Part shown: positions 1 through 7,336 of the stretch, in pieces | Layout of the letters: every line of letters starts with the position of its first letter | Numbering within the stretch: position 1 is the first letter of the stretch | Assembly (NCBI GenBank): GCA_018812465.1 | Contig: JAHJCS010000031.1 | Span: 1 to 7,795 of the forward strand | Length of the DNA stretch: 7,795 bases | DNA from: Nanobdellota archaeon | Lineage (GTDB): Archaea; Nanobdellota; Nanobdellia; Woesearchaeales; UBA12501 | Direction: 5' to 3' | Program-made: the position numbers and the translations under genes | Notes under the pieces: model-generated | The model's input: the letters and a program-made list of their open reading frames with translations, nothing else | Database searches by the model: none | What the model was told of the DNA's origin: nothing

Positions 1-1
1 T

Positions 2-352
2 ATTGCAGATAAATGCGAAGTGCAGCTTGCTTATTGCATTGGTGTAGCAGAGCCAGTCTCAGTATTGGTGCACTGCTTTGGAACAAACAATATTCCAGAA
101 GAGAAGATATCAGAGCTTGTGAGGAAGCATTTCCCTCTCAAGCCAGCAGCATTGATTGAGCATCTAAAACTGAGAAGGCCTATCTACAGAAAGACTGCAA
201 CATATGGCCACTTCGGAAGAGATGATCCAGATTTCACATGGGAGAAGACTGACATTGCTCCAAAGCTCAAGGCTGAGGCTGGTGCATTCTGCAAGACAGT
301 GGAATGCAAGTCTGAGAAAGAAGGCGAGGATGTTCCTCTGGATGGGGCATGA
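2..352 (+). CDS. metK: S-adenosylmethionine synthetase, C-terminal part (bacterial-type MetK)
   Basis: This is the 3' end of a gene entering from the left; 116 codons are visible in frame 2 and no start is present. The enzyme makes S-adenosylmethionine from methionine and ATP in the cytoplasm. The visible part matches the C-terminal domain of the bacterial/eukaryotic MetK family: an [18 protein letters not shown] segment, FGT, an [17 protein letters not shown] stretch, then [14 protein letters not shown] and the closing WEKTD. Most archaea instead use a distinct archaeal-type synthetase, so this class is notable if the host is archaeal. The protein runs about 20 residues past the usual end, with a charged Lys/Glu/Asp-rich tail. 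An oligo-T run follows the stop, so it is probably transcribed apart from the kinase gene downstream. The family call is firm; the catalytic residues lie outside the window. Confidence 0.93.
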   Translation: MADKCEVQLAYCIGVAEPVSVLVHCFGTNNIPEEKISELVRKHFPLKPAALIEHLKLRRPIYRKTATYGHFGRDDPDFTWEKTDIAPKLKAEAGAFCKTVECKSEKEGEDVPLDGA

Positions 353-358
353 GCCTGC

Positions 359-373
359 TTTTTTCTTTTTTTT
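359..373 (+). terminator. Oligo-T terminator of metK
   Basis: A run of fourteen T interrupted by one C begins seven bases after the metK stop codon and has no strong hairpin before it. Archaeal RNA polymerase terminates at such T-rich tracts without needing a hairpin. It separates metK from the kinase promoter. Confidence 0.65.
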
Positions 374-423
374 ATTATTCATTTTAGCATAGAAAGCTTT
401 TAATACCCTTTATTCTTTATCCA

Positions 424-431
424 TTTATATA
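424..431 (+). promoter_or_regulatory. TATA box of the histidine kinase operon
   Basis: TTTATATA matches the archaeal TATA consensus and lies about 57 bp before the TTG start. That predicts transcription start near 450-456 and a leader of about 25-30 nt carrying the Shine-Dalgarno sequence. The spacing is inferred, not measured. Confidence 0.55.
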
Positions 432-480
432 TAACTATTCTAAAAGGGGCTGAAAACAGGTTTATAGGGGGTTTGGGGTA

Positions 481-3342
481 TTGGATAATAGCCTTGATTT
501 AGAGAGTATTTTAAGCAGGTCAGATGTTCCTGAGGATGTTAAAGATAAATTACTCAGGCTGTATTCTGAGAATGAACAGCTTAAACAGCAGTCCGGACCA
601 GCTGATTCTTTGATGCAGAAGATATACAGATTATTCTCCATATTCAAAGGAATAGCTGGAAAGAAGCCTGAGATCCCTGATGTTCTTGATATTGAAGTCT
701 ATAAAAAGCTGACTGAGAATATGTATGATGGCATGCTTATCATACAGCCTTCAATTACAGGAAGGGCGGATATGGCTTACTTGGGAGGGGCTATTGAGAG
801 GATTCTTGGTTACCAGCCAGAAGAGCTGAAAGGAAGAAATGCTCTGGATTTCATACATCCTGATGACCGGATGGATTCTATAATGGCTATGATGACAAGT
901 CTTGCCTATCCAGAGAAACCGATACATCATCAGTTCAGAGGCCTTCACAAAGAAGGTCATTATGTTGAGCTTGAAGGCGAAGGCAGGAATTTTCTTGATG
1001 ATCTTCATATAAAAGGCATTGCAGTGAACTTCAGGGATGTGACAGAGCAGACTTTATCAAGAAAAAGGTATGAAAGCATAGTCAATTGCAGCCCAAGAGG
1101 CATGCATATCTATGAGCTTGTCCATAATCCAGATGATCCTGAAAATACTAAGCTCTTCCTCAGGCATGCAAATACCTCAGCTGATAGGATATTAGGTATC
1201 CAGCATGCTGGGCTGATAGGTAAGACTATTGAAGAGGCTTTTCCGCCCCTGATAAATACTGAAGTGCCTGAATTGTACAAAAAGCTTGCTTTGTCAGGAG
1301 GAGAATGGTCAACTGAACAGATAAATTATCAGGATGAACATAAAGGAATAGATTCTGCATATGAGGTTGTTGCGTTTTATCTGTTCAAGAATCATATGGT
1401 GGCAACATTCACTGATATCAAAGAAAGACTGCAAAGAAATTATGAACTAAGAAAGAGCGAGGCTCTTCACAGGTTCCTTGTTGAAAATACTTCAGATATG
1501 ATAAGCTCAGTGGCATTGGATCCTTATGATCCTGGCGATTTCACTAAGATGAAGGTGGCTTTCATAAGCCCTTCTGTAGAAAGGCTGAGAGGGTTCACAA
1601 TTGAAGAAGCAATGGCTCAGGATATCACTGATATGTTCTCACCTGAGTCTTATATGGGTCTCATGAGAACATTCATAGAAAAATTCCCTGAGCTTCTTGC
1701 ACAAAAAAGCACAGATCCTGTGATAACCTCAGCAGAACTCACAAGAAAAGATGGGGGATATACTCCAGTTGAGATTGTAGTCAGATTGTTCTATGATAAT
1801 GAGAAACCCATAGCTTTACTGGTCAACACAAGAGAGATAATTGAGAGAGTTGAAGCAGAGAAAAAATTGAGGGAAAGCGAGGAGCTCTTCAGGACTGTCG
1901 CTGATGTTCTTGGCCATGGTGTTTGGGTGAGACGGCTTGATGACAAGTTTTCAGGAGTCTATTTCAGCCCTTCATCATATGAACTTAGGGGTCTTTCTCC
2001 AGAAGAGATCAAGGATCATGATCTGTGGGATGTTGTAACCAAAGAGTCTCTTGATAATCTGCTTAAGATTTATGAAACAGAGAAGCCTAAAATCCTCCTA
2101 AAAGAGCCTGTCAAGAAGACAGTGAGGATGGATTATTATCATAAAGACGGCCATATCGTGCCTACCCTGACAACCATCTCTGTGCTTTATAGAGATGATG
2201 GCATGAACTATATTGTGGGGGTCTCTACTGACATAACTGAAAGGCTAAATGATCAGAAGGAGCTGGAGATGAGCAATGACAAGTTCATGAAGATATTCTA
2301 TAACAATCCTTCTGTTATGGCTATCAGCAGCATTGAGGATGGAAGGTTCATAGATATCAACAGCGCATTTGAAGAAAAGATAGGTTATAAAAGGCTATCT
2401 GTGGTGGGCATGACTTCTGCAGACCTTGGATTATTCAAGGATTATGATAAAAGAGCAGAGATTATAAAAGAGCTTAATGATACTGGAACAGTCAATGAAA
2501 AAGAGGTTAATATAATCAGGGCTGATGGCAGCATAATAAATGCGCTTTTCTATGCTACTAAGATAATCATTGATGGCAAAGACTGCTTGTTGACTGTGAT
2601 GAGCGATATCACCAACACAAAGAATCTTGAACCAACTCTCAGGATGATGGACAGGCAGGCTGAGATGGGTGCCCTGGCAGGAGCTGCAGCGCACGAGATG
2701 AACAATACCCTAGCTGAGATGATGGGGGGTATAGAACTGCTGGGTATGAGCGTTGACAGGCTAAAGAATATGGATCCTGAACAGATCAAAACATATTTGG
2801 GATACCTCCAAAGAGGTGCAGATAGGTCAAGGCAGTTCACAAGACAGCTTCTTGACCTTGCAAGAAAAGAGGAAGAGATACCTTATCTTAATGGGCTTGA
2901 TGCTGTTGCTGATGATGCTTTGACTTTCCTGGCAAAGAAGATGGCCCAGAATGGAGTGACAATCACAAAAAAGTATGAGCCTAATATGCAGCCGATACTG
3001 GCAAAGCATAGGGAGCTGAGGCAGGTTATGATAAACCTGATAATGAATGCAGGCGATGCTATATCTGACAAAGGAGATATCTATCTAAGAGTATACAAGA
3101 TGACAGAAGAAGGAAAGAATTATGCAGTATTAGAGGTACAGGATACTGGCAAAGGCATACCTCCGGAATTCTATTCTAAAGTTTTCACTCCGTTTGAGAC
3201 AACCAAGCAGGATGGCAATGGAATAGGCCTTAAGATCTGCAAGGATATCATAGAAGAGCATGGCGGCAGGATAAGCTTTACATCTGAGTTGGGTGTAGGT
3301 TCCACATTTAAGTTTAAGATACCTTATGAGGGAAGAAGATGA
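481..3342 (+). CDS. Soluble multi-PAS sensor histidine kinase
   Basis: A 953-residue cytoplasmic sensor kinase that should autophosphorylate on His and pass the phosphate to the receiver encoded next. No membrane segment or signal peptide is visible. After a short helical N-terminus there are five PAS-like units, at about 70-190, 195-316, 325-455, 463-590 and 598-715. Several end in the usual D[VI]TE or SDIT-type motif. The dimerisation/phosphoacceptor helix holds H738 in AAAHEMNNTL, and E739/N742 fit the ExxN phosphatase motif. The ATPase domain shows the N box (N852, N856), G1 (D888TGKGI), the F box (F902, F905) and G2 (GNGIGL, 912-917). This resembles NtrB-like HPK4 kinases. The TTG start is chosen because AGGGGG lies 9 nt upstream and no ATG is near; the next in-frame ATG is at residue 45. 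The stop overlaps the next start as ATGA. The signal sensed cannot be told from sequence. Confidence 0.93.
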   Translation: MDNSLDLESILSRSDVPEDVKDKLLRLYSENEQLKQQSGPADSLMQKIYRLFSIFKGIAGKKPEIPDVLDIEVYKKLTENMYDGMLIIQPSITGRADMAYLGGAIERILGYQPEELKGRNALDFIHPDDRMDSIMAMMTSLAYPEKPIHHQFRGLHKEGHYVELEGEGRNFLDDLHIKGIAVNFRDVTEQTLSRKRYESIVNCSPRGMHIYELVHNPDDPENTKLFLRHANTSADRILGIQHAGLIGKTIEEAFPPLINTEVPELYKKLALSGGEWSTEQINYQDEHKGIDSAYEVVAFYLFKNHMVATFTDIKERLQRNYELRKSEALHRFLVENTSDMISSVALDPYDPGDFTKMKVAFISPSVERLRGFTIEEAMAQDITDMFSPESYMGLMRTFIEKFPELLAQKSTDPVITSAELTRKDGGYTPVEIVVRLFYDNEKPIALLVNTREIIERVEAEKKLRESEELFRTVADVLGHGVWVRRLDDKFSGVYFSPSSYELRGLSPEEIKDHDLWDVVTKESLDNLLKIYETEKPKILLKEPVKKTVRMDYYHKDGHIVPTLTTISVLYRDDGMNYIVGVSTDITERLNDQKELEMSNDKFMKIFYNNPSVMAISSIEDGRFIDINSAFEEKIGYKRLSVVGMTSADLGLFKDYDKRAEIIKELNDTGTVNEKEVNIIRADGSIINALFYATKIIIDGKDCLLTVMSDITNTKNLEPTLRMMDRQAEMGALAGAAAHEMNNTLAEMMGGIELLGMSVDRLKNMDPEQIKTYLGYLQRGADRSRQFTRQLLDLARKEEEIPYLNGLDAVADDALTFLAKKMAQNGVTITKKYEPNMQPILAKHRELRQVMINLIMNAGDAISDKGDIYLRVYKMTEEGKNYAVLEVQDTGKGIPPEFYSKVFTPFETTKQDGNGIGLKICKDIIEEHGGRISFTSELGVGSTFKFKIPYEGRR

Positions 3343-3782
3343 CTTTTAGGATATTGATAGTGGATGATCAGGAAGCTGTAAGAGATACATATAAGATGAA
3401 ACTGGAATTCATGCTTCTTGGTCATGATCCTGGCTTGGACCTGGAGATAGATCTTGCTTCTGGAGGTAAAGAAGCCATTGACCTTTTAGTCCAGCAGAAC
3501 AAGAAGAAGCCATATGATTTTGTGATACTGGACCAGAACATGCCTGGCATGGATGGTATCGCAGTATACACCAAGATCCTGGCGTTATGCCCTCAGCAGG
3601 CAGGAAGAGTGGTCTTCTGCACTGGCTATGCAGATATCCTTGAGGAAAGGCAGTCAGCACTCTTGAAACATAGTGGGAGGCTTGTGTTCAATAAACCTAT
3701 ACTGAAAAAGCAAGCTGAGATGTTTGATGCTTTGGTATTAAGCTATCTTAATTCATACATCCATGATTCTGAGAATAAATGA
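3339..3782 (+). CDS. Receiver-only response regulator
   Basis: A 147-residue protein made of one REC domain and a short tail, with no DNA-binding or enzymatic output domain. All expected active-site residues are present: acidic pair D9/D10 in ILIVDD, phosphoacceptor D65 in VILDQNMPGMDG, T95 in FCTGYAD and K119 in FNKP. It starts inside the stop of the kinase gene (ATGA overlap) with GAGGG 6 nt upstream, so the two are translationally coupled and almost certainly cognate partners. Stand-alone receivers in archaea often relay phosphate or act by protein contact; which applies here is unknown. The stretch between the first helix and second strand is slightly long (LGHDPGLDLEIDL), as in other PAS-kinase-linked archaeal receivers (family memory, not checked). 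Confidence 0.93.
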   Translation: MTFRILIVDDQEAVRDTYKMKLEFMLLGHDPGLDLEIDLASGGKEAIDLLVQQNKKKPYDFVILDQNMPGMDGIAVYTKILALCPQQAGRVVFCTGYADILEERQSALLKHSGRLVFNKPILKKQAEMFDALVLSYLNSYIHDSENK

Positions 3783-3838
3783 TCTCTTTGATATTATATA
3801 TATCTTTTGATGCATTAACAGGCTTATGATGAAATAAC

Positions 3839-3846
3839 TTTAAATA
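3839..3846 (+). promoter_or_regulatory. TATA box of glmS, giving a leaderless transcript
   Basis: TTTAAATA begins 30 bp before the glmS ATG, the normal distance from an archaeal TATA box to the transcription start. The mRNA would therefore begin at or within a few bases of the ATG. No Shine-Dalgarno sequence precedes the start, which fits. Confidence 0.65.
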
Positions 3847-3868
3847 TATCATCTATTTCTTATCATAT

Positions 3869-5608
3869 ATGTGCGGCATTATAGGATATATAGGCTCAAA
3901 AGAGGCATATAACATACTTCTCCAAGGCCTTAAAAGGCTTGAATACAGGGGCTATGACTCTGCAGGCATTGGCATAACCGATTCAAAGACAGGCAAGATA
4001 GTCCTAAACAAGGCTGTTGGCAGGGTAGAAAAGCTCAAAGGAAAAGAGATAAAAGGCACTATTGGCCTTGGGCATACCAGATGGGCAACCCATGGAAAGC
4101 CTACTTTAGAGAATGCACACCCTCATCTTGACTGCTCTGGAAAGATAGCAATTGTCCATAATGGAATAATTGAGAACTATCTTGAGCTCAAGGACAGGCT
4201 GAAGAAAAAGCACACTTTCAGTTCTGAGACTGATTCTGAAGTCATTGCCCACCTGATATCAGAGAATTATAAAGGAGACCTCAGGAAAGCTGTCATGGAA
4301 TCAATCAATGATCTCTATGGGACTTATGCATTATGTATTATCCATCAGGACAAGAAGGAGATTGTTGTCGCAAGAAATGGAAGCCCTATTGTGATAGGCC
4401 TTGGTGAGAAAGAGAATCTTGTTGCAAGCGATGTCTCTGCTCTTGTGGAGCACACAAAAAGAGTGATATACCTTGATGATCTTGAGATGGCTGTCTTAAA
4501 GCAGGATTCTGTTGAGATATTTGACAAGGATGGAAAAAAGATAGAGAAGAACATAGTCACTATTGACTGGGATCTCACCCAGGCAGAGAAAGCAGGATTC
4601 AAGCATTTTATGGTAAAAGAGATCCATGAGCAGCCTGATATCATAAGAAATACCCTCAATCTAGAGATGCCTAAAATAAAAAATGATTTTAAAAGAATAT
4701 TCATTGTTGCCTGCGGAACAGCATGGCATGCAGGTCTTGTGGGAAAATACATTCTTGAGAAGCATGCCCGCATTCCAGTAACTGTTGATGTCGCATCTGA
4801 ATTCAGATATATGGATCCTATCATAGGCAAAGGCGATCTTTTCATCGCAATATCTCAGTCAGGAGAGACAGCAGACACTCTTGCAGCACTAAGGCTTGCA
4901 AAGAAGAAAGGCGCAAAGACCCTCGGCATAATCAATGTCATGAATTCCACAATAGCAAGAGAATGTGATGATGTTATCTACACAAGAGCAGGCATTGAGA
5001 TAGGTGTCGCATCTACCAAAGCTTATATCTCCCAATTAATTGTCCTTTACATGCTTGCAGAAAGCTTGAGTGGAAAAGAGATAAACGGTTTAAAGGATCT
5101 TGCAGCCAAGGCTCTCAAGACAGTAGACCTTAAGGTAAAAGCGCAAGAGATCGCAAAGAAATACTTCAGGGTGTATAACTTTCTGTTCATCGGCAGAAAT
5201 ATTAATTATCCAACAGCATTAGAAGGTGCATTGAAGCTAAAAGAGATATCTTACATACATGCAGAAGGTTATTCTGCTGGAGAGATGAAGCATGGGCCTA
5301 TAGCTTTAGTCACAGATCAGGTGCCTACTGTTGCTATTGCTCCAAAAGATTCTGTCTATTCAAAGATGGTCAGCAATATGCAGGAGATCAAGGCAAGGAA
5401 TGGCAGGATAATCGCAATCGCAACAGAAGGTGACAAGGATATTGCAAGATATGCAGACGACATAATCTATATTCCTAAGACAGAAGAGATTCTTACACCA
5501 GTTCTTGCAGTCATACCATTGCAGCTGCTTGCTTACAGCATTGCTGACATGAGGGACTGCGACGTCGATAAGCCCAGGAATCTTGCTAAGTCAGTTACAG
5601 TAGAGTGA
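3869..5608 (+). CDS. glmS: Glutamine:fructose-6-phosphate aminotransferase (isomerising)
   Basis: GlmS makes glucosamine-6-phosphate from fructose-6-phosphate and glutamine, the first step toward UDP-GlcNAc and cell-surface glycans. The protein has 579 residues (E. coli about 609; the difference appears to lie in linkers). The class II glutaminase domain covers about 1-220: nucleophile C2, R71 in HTRWATHGKP, N98-G99 in HNGIIENY, and D122. SIS domain 1 is at about 275-400 (ACGTAWHAG; SQSGETADT, 329-337) and SIS domain 2 at about 435-579, with E459 in LKEISYIHAEGYSAGE, H475 in MKHGP, and K574 in the closing DVDKPRNLAKSVTVE. All key residues for both half-reactions are present, so it should be active. 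The ATG is fixed by the required Cys at position 2. It has its own TATA box, so it is probably not an obligate part of the kinase operon. Confidence 0.97.
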   Translation: MCGIIGYIGSKEAYNILLQGLKRLEYRGYDSAGIGITDSKTGKIVLNKAVGRVEKLKGKEIKGTIGLGHTRWATHGKPTLENAHPHLDCSGKIAIVHNGIIENYLELKDRLKKKHTFSSETDSEVIAHLISENYKGDLRKAVMESINDLYGTYALCIIHQDKKEIVVARNGSPIVIGLGEKENLVASDVSALVEHTKRVIYLDDLEMAVLKQDSVEIFDKDGKKIEKNIVTIDWDLTQAEKAGFKHFMVKEIHEQPDIIRNTLNLEMPKIKNDFKRIFIVACGTAWHAGLVGKYILEKHARIPVTVDVASEFRYMDPIIGKGDLFIAISQSGETADTLAALRLAKKKGAKTLGIINVMNSTIARECDDVIYTRAGIEIGVASTKAYISQLIVLYMLAESLSGKEINGLKDLAAKALKTVDLKVKAQEIAKKYFRVYNFLFIGRNINYPTALEGALKLKEISYIHAEGYSAGEMKHGPIALVTDQVPTVAIAPKDSVYSKMVSNMQEIKARNGRIIAIATEGDKDIARYADDIIYIPKTEEILTPVLAVIPLQLLAYSIADMRDCDVDKPRNLAKSVTVE

Positions 5609-5863
5609 AGATGCACTCTCTATGACTTTCTCAAGCTCTCCTTCTCTTCTCTCAATGGTCTCTGGAGATCTCCGGATAATCTCAATCGCTTCTGAAATTC
5701 TGGTGTAAGCTGGTCCCTGATAGCGTATTGCATGCTTGAGATATTCATATGCAATAACTGCCCGGTCAAAAAGGTCCTTCTCTCCATCAAGAAGTTCTTC
5801 GAACTCTTTCACTATGAGCTGCCTTCTTGTATTTCTGTCCTGTTGCTGAATATCCAGTTCCAT
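5591..5863 (-). CDS. Small unknown protein downstream of glnA, related to the 98-residue protein upstream
   Basis: A 90-residue protein I do not recognise. It is strongly charged (many Arg, Glu, Asp) and probably mostly helical, with no membrane segment, signal peptide or metal-binding cluster. Three things support a real gene. AAAGGAG lies 5 nt before the ATG. It starts 13 nt after the glnA stop in the same orientation. Residues 33-61 align without gaps to residues 40-68 of the 98-residue protein on the other side of glnA, with 12 identities including RA, YLK, YT and EAI. Close linkage behind glnA suggests co-transcription and perhaps a role tied to glutamine synthetase, but that is inference. 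Its last six codons, including the stop, overlap the end of glmS on the opposite strand. Confidence 0.72.
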   Translation of the reverse strand: MELDIQQQDRNTRRQLIVKEFEELLDGEKDLFDRAVIAYEYLKHAIRYQGPAYTRISEAIEIIRRSPETIERREGELEKVIESASSLYCN

Positions 5864-5868
5864 GTCTT

Positions 5869-5875
5869 CTCCTTT
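5869..5875 (-). promoter_or_regulatory. Strong Shine-Dalgarno site of the 90-residue gene
   Basis: On the minus strand AAAGGAG sits 5 nt before the ATG at 5863 and directly follows the glnA stop codon (5877-5879). It fixes the start and suggests reinitiation by ribosomes finishing glnA. Confidence 0.7.
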
Positions 5876-5876
5876 A

Positions 5877-7241
5877 TTATCCTGAGAAATACTCCTCCTT
5901 TTCCCAGGCAGTCACCTGTATCCTGTACCTGTCCCATTCTGATTCTTTTATTGTGATATATTTATTGAATGTTATCTCACCAAAACATGCCTGAACTATG
6001 CTTCCTCTTTTCATCTCATCTATTGCTTCTCCAAGAGAGCCAGGAAGCGTGCTGATAGACCTGTCTTTCCTCATATCCCCATCAAATGAGTATACATTAT
6101 CATTGACTGCTTCAGGAAGTTTTAGATCATCCTTGATGCCCTGAAGGCCTGCTTTAAGCATGACCGCGAATGCAAGATAAGGATTGCAGCTTGGATCAGG
6201 GCATCTAAGCTCTGCTCTTGTGCTCTGCTCTCTTCCAGGAGAATATCTTGGTATCCTTATAAGAGAGCTCCTGTTTCTCTGAGCCCAGCAGATATACACT
6301 GGAGCCTCATAACCAGGCACCAGCCTTTTGTAGGAATTGACAGTAGGGGCGACAACAGCTGATATCTCCCTTATGAATTTCAGCTGTCCTGCAATGAACT
6401 GCTTTGCAGTCTCAGAGAGCTTTGTGTCAGAATCTTCATCAAAAAATATATTCTTGCCTGTCTTGATGTCAAAAAGGCTCTGATGCACATGCATTCCTGA
6501 ACCATTCTGCCCAAAGATGGGCTTTGGCATGAAAGTTGCATGTATACTATGCAGGTAAGCTATCGATCTTATTGTGGTCTTCAGGGTTATGGCCTTGTCT
6601 GCTGTGCTCAATGCATCTCCATATTTGAAATCTATCTCATGCTGTCCTGGAGCAACCTCATGATGGGACATCTCAACCTCTATTCCCATCTCCTCAAGAG
6701 CTATCATTATATCTCTTCTCACATCGCTTGCAAGATCCTTTGGTGAGAAATCAAAATAAGCAGCCACATCATGTGTTGCAGGAGTGGTGGAGATGTTGCC
6801 TCCATTCTCTGGCTTGAAAAGGAAGAACTCAAGCTCAGGACCGACGCAATACTCAAAGCCCATTGACCTGGCTTCCTCAACTGCCTGTCTGAGTATGAAT
6901 CTGGGATCGCTCTCATAGGGCTTTCCATCAGGCCTATACACATCACATAAGAATCTTGCGACAGCTTTATCCTTGGGTCTCCAGGGAAGAACAGCATATG
7001 TGCTTATATCTGGCCTGAGCACCATATCACTTTCGCAGATCCTTGCGAACCCTTCTATTGATGATCCGTCAAACCATATTCCTTTATCTAATGTCTCAGC
7101 AAGCCTGTGCGCAGGTATTGTTGTGCTCTTCACTGATCCAAGAAGGTCTGTGAATTGCAGTTCAACAAATCTTATTCCATCATTCTTCACTCTTTCTATG
7201 ATATCCTGTTCATCATTTTTCTCTTTCTTTCTGTTTTCCAT
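5877..7241 (-). CDS. glnA: Glutamine synthetase, type I-alpha
   Basis: Cytoplasmic dodecameric enzyme (family knowledge) that makes glutamine from glutamate, ammonia and ATP. Counting from the ATG at 7241, 454 residues. Visible landmarks are FDGSSIEGF (57-65; D58 and S61 form the ammonium-site loop), metal ligands E136/E138 in GPELEFF, HHEVAPGQHE (193-202; E195, E202), NGSGMHVH (246-253), flap glutamate E312 in VPGYEAP, NRSSLIRIP (323-331) and RAELRCPDP (342-350). R67 in the feedback-loop position and a C-terminus like that of Bacillus GlnA (EWDRYRIQVTAWEKEEY) point to the alpha subclass, controlled by feedback rather than adenylylation. Y384 (NVYSF) aligns with the E. coli adenylylated Tyr but lacks the usual acidic context. 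ATG 7241 is preferred because GAGGT lies 10 nt upstream; a GTG at 7250 would add three residues but sits only 1 nt from that site. Confidence 0.96.
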   Translation of the reverse strand: MENRKKEKNDEQDIIERVKNDGIRFVELQFTDLLGSVKSTTIPAHRLAETLDKGIWFDGSSIEGFARICESDMVLRPDISTYAVLPWRPKDKAVARFLCDVYRPDGKPYESDPRFILRQAVEEARSMGFEYCVGPELEFFLFKPENGGNISTTPATHDVAAYFDFSPKDLASDVRRDIMIALEEMGIEVEMSHHEVAPGQHEIDFKYGDALSTADKAITLKTTIRSIAYLHSIHATFMPKPIFGQNGSGMHVHQSLFDIKTGKNIFFDEDSDTKLSETAKQFIAGQLKFIREISAVVAPTVNSYKRLVPGYEAPVYICWAQRNRSSLIRIPRYSPGREQSTRAELRCPDPSCNPYLAFAVMLKAGLQGIKDDLKLPEAVNDNVYSFDGDMRKDRSISTLPGSLGEAIDEMKRGSIVQACFGEITFNKYITIKESEWDRYRIQVTAWEKEEYFSG

Positions 7242-7274
7242 AGTTATCACTACCTCTTTCTGTGTTTATCCTTA

Positions 7275-7282
7275 AAGATATA
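7275..7282 (-). promoter_or_regulatory. Possible TATA box of glnA
   Basis: The minus strand reads CTATATCTTTAAGG around here. A TATA box starting near 7282 would place the transcript start at about 7252-7257, next to the GAGGT Shine-Dalgarno site and 10-15 nt before the ATG. The match to consensus is only moderate. The neighbouring inverted repeat would cover the BRE position. Confidence 0.4.
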
Positions 7283-7284
7283 GC

Positions 7285-7316
7285 GAGGCAGGACCCTTGT
7301 TCAGGCGTCCTGCCTC
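7285..7316. repeat. Perfect 10-bp inverted repeat upstream of glnA
   Basis: GAGGCAGGAC (7285-7294) and GTCCTGCCTC (7307-7316) are exact inverted copies around a 12-nt centre. The pairing can extend by CCT/AGG with a one-base bulge, leaving a 5-nt loop. It is GC-rich in an AT-rich spacer and lies between the oligo-T after the 98-residue gene and the likely glnA TATA box. On the plus strand TTTTTCTT follows, like an intrinsic terminator, but no plus-strand gene lies upstream to use it. An operator or an RNA hairpin are both possible. Confidence 0.8.
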
Positions 7317-7324
7317 TTTTTCTT

Positions 7325-7331
7325 AAAAAAA
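7325..7331 (-). terminator. Oligo-T terminator of the 98-residue gene
   Basis: Reading the minus strand, seven T in a row begin 5 nt after the TGA stop of the 98-residue gene. This is enough for archaeal termination and suggests that glnA is transcribed mainly from its own promoter. Confidence 0.5.
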
Positions 7332-7336
7332 CATGA

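Noticed and set aside
3783..3868. glmS ribozyme/riboswitch upstream of glmS
   Set aside because: The spacer is 86 bp, AT-rich and holds a TATA box 30 bp before the ATG, leaving no transcribed leader.
4345..4845. 166-codon open frame on the minus strand inside glmS
   Set aside because: It lies wholly antisense to a highly conserved enzyme, its translation is low-complexity Ser/Phe-rich and matches nothing, and it has no ribosome site.
6084..6095. Adenylylation site at Y384 of glutamine synthetase
   Set aside because: A Tyr aligns there, but the surrounding acidic motif of the beta subclass is missing, and the feedback-type R67 and C-terminus mark the alpha subclass.
6973..7275. 100-codon plus-strand open frame over the 5' end of glnA
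   Set aside because: It is antisense to conserved glnA codons. The composition is typical of a shadow frame, and no promoter or Shine-Dalgarno site fits.
7285..7316. NrpR-type nitrogen operator
   Set aside because: The half-sites GGCAGGAC/GTCCTGCC with a 12-nt centre do not fit GGAA-N6-TTCC.
7285..7324. Intrinsic terminator for a plus-strand gene
   Set aside because: The hairpin plus T run has the right form, but no plus-strand gene lies between glmS and this point. It is kept as an inverted repeat of uncertain role.
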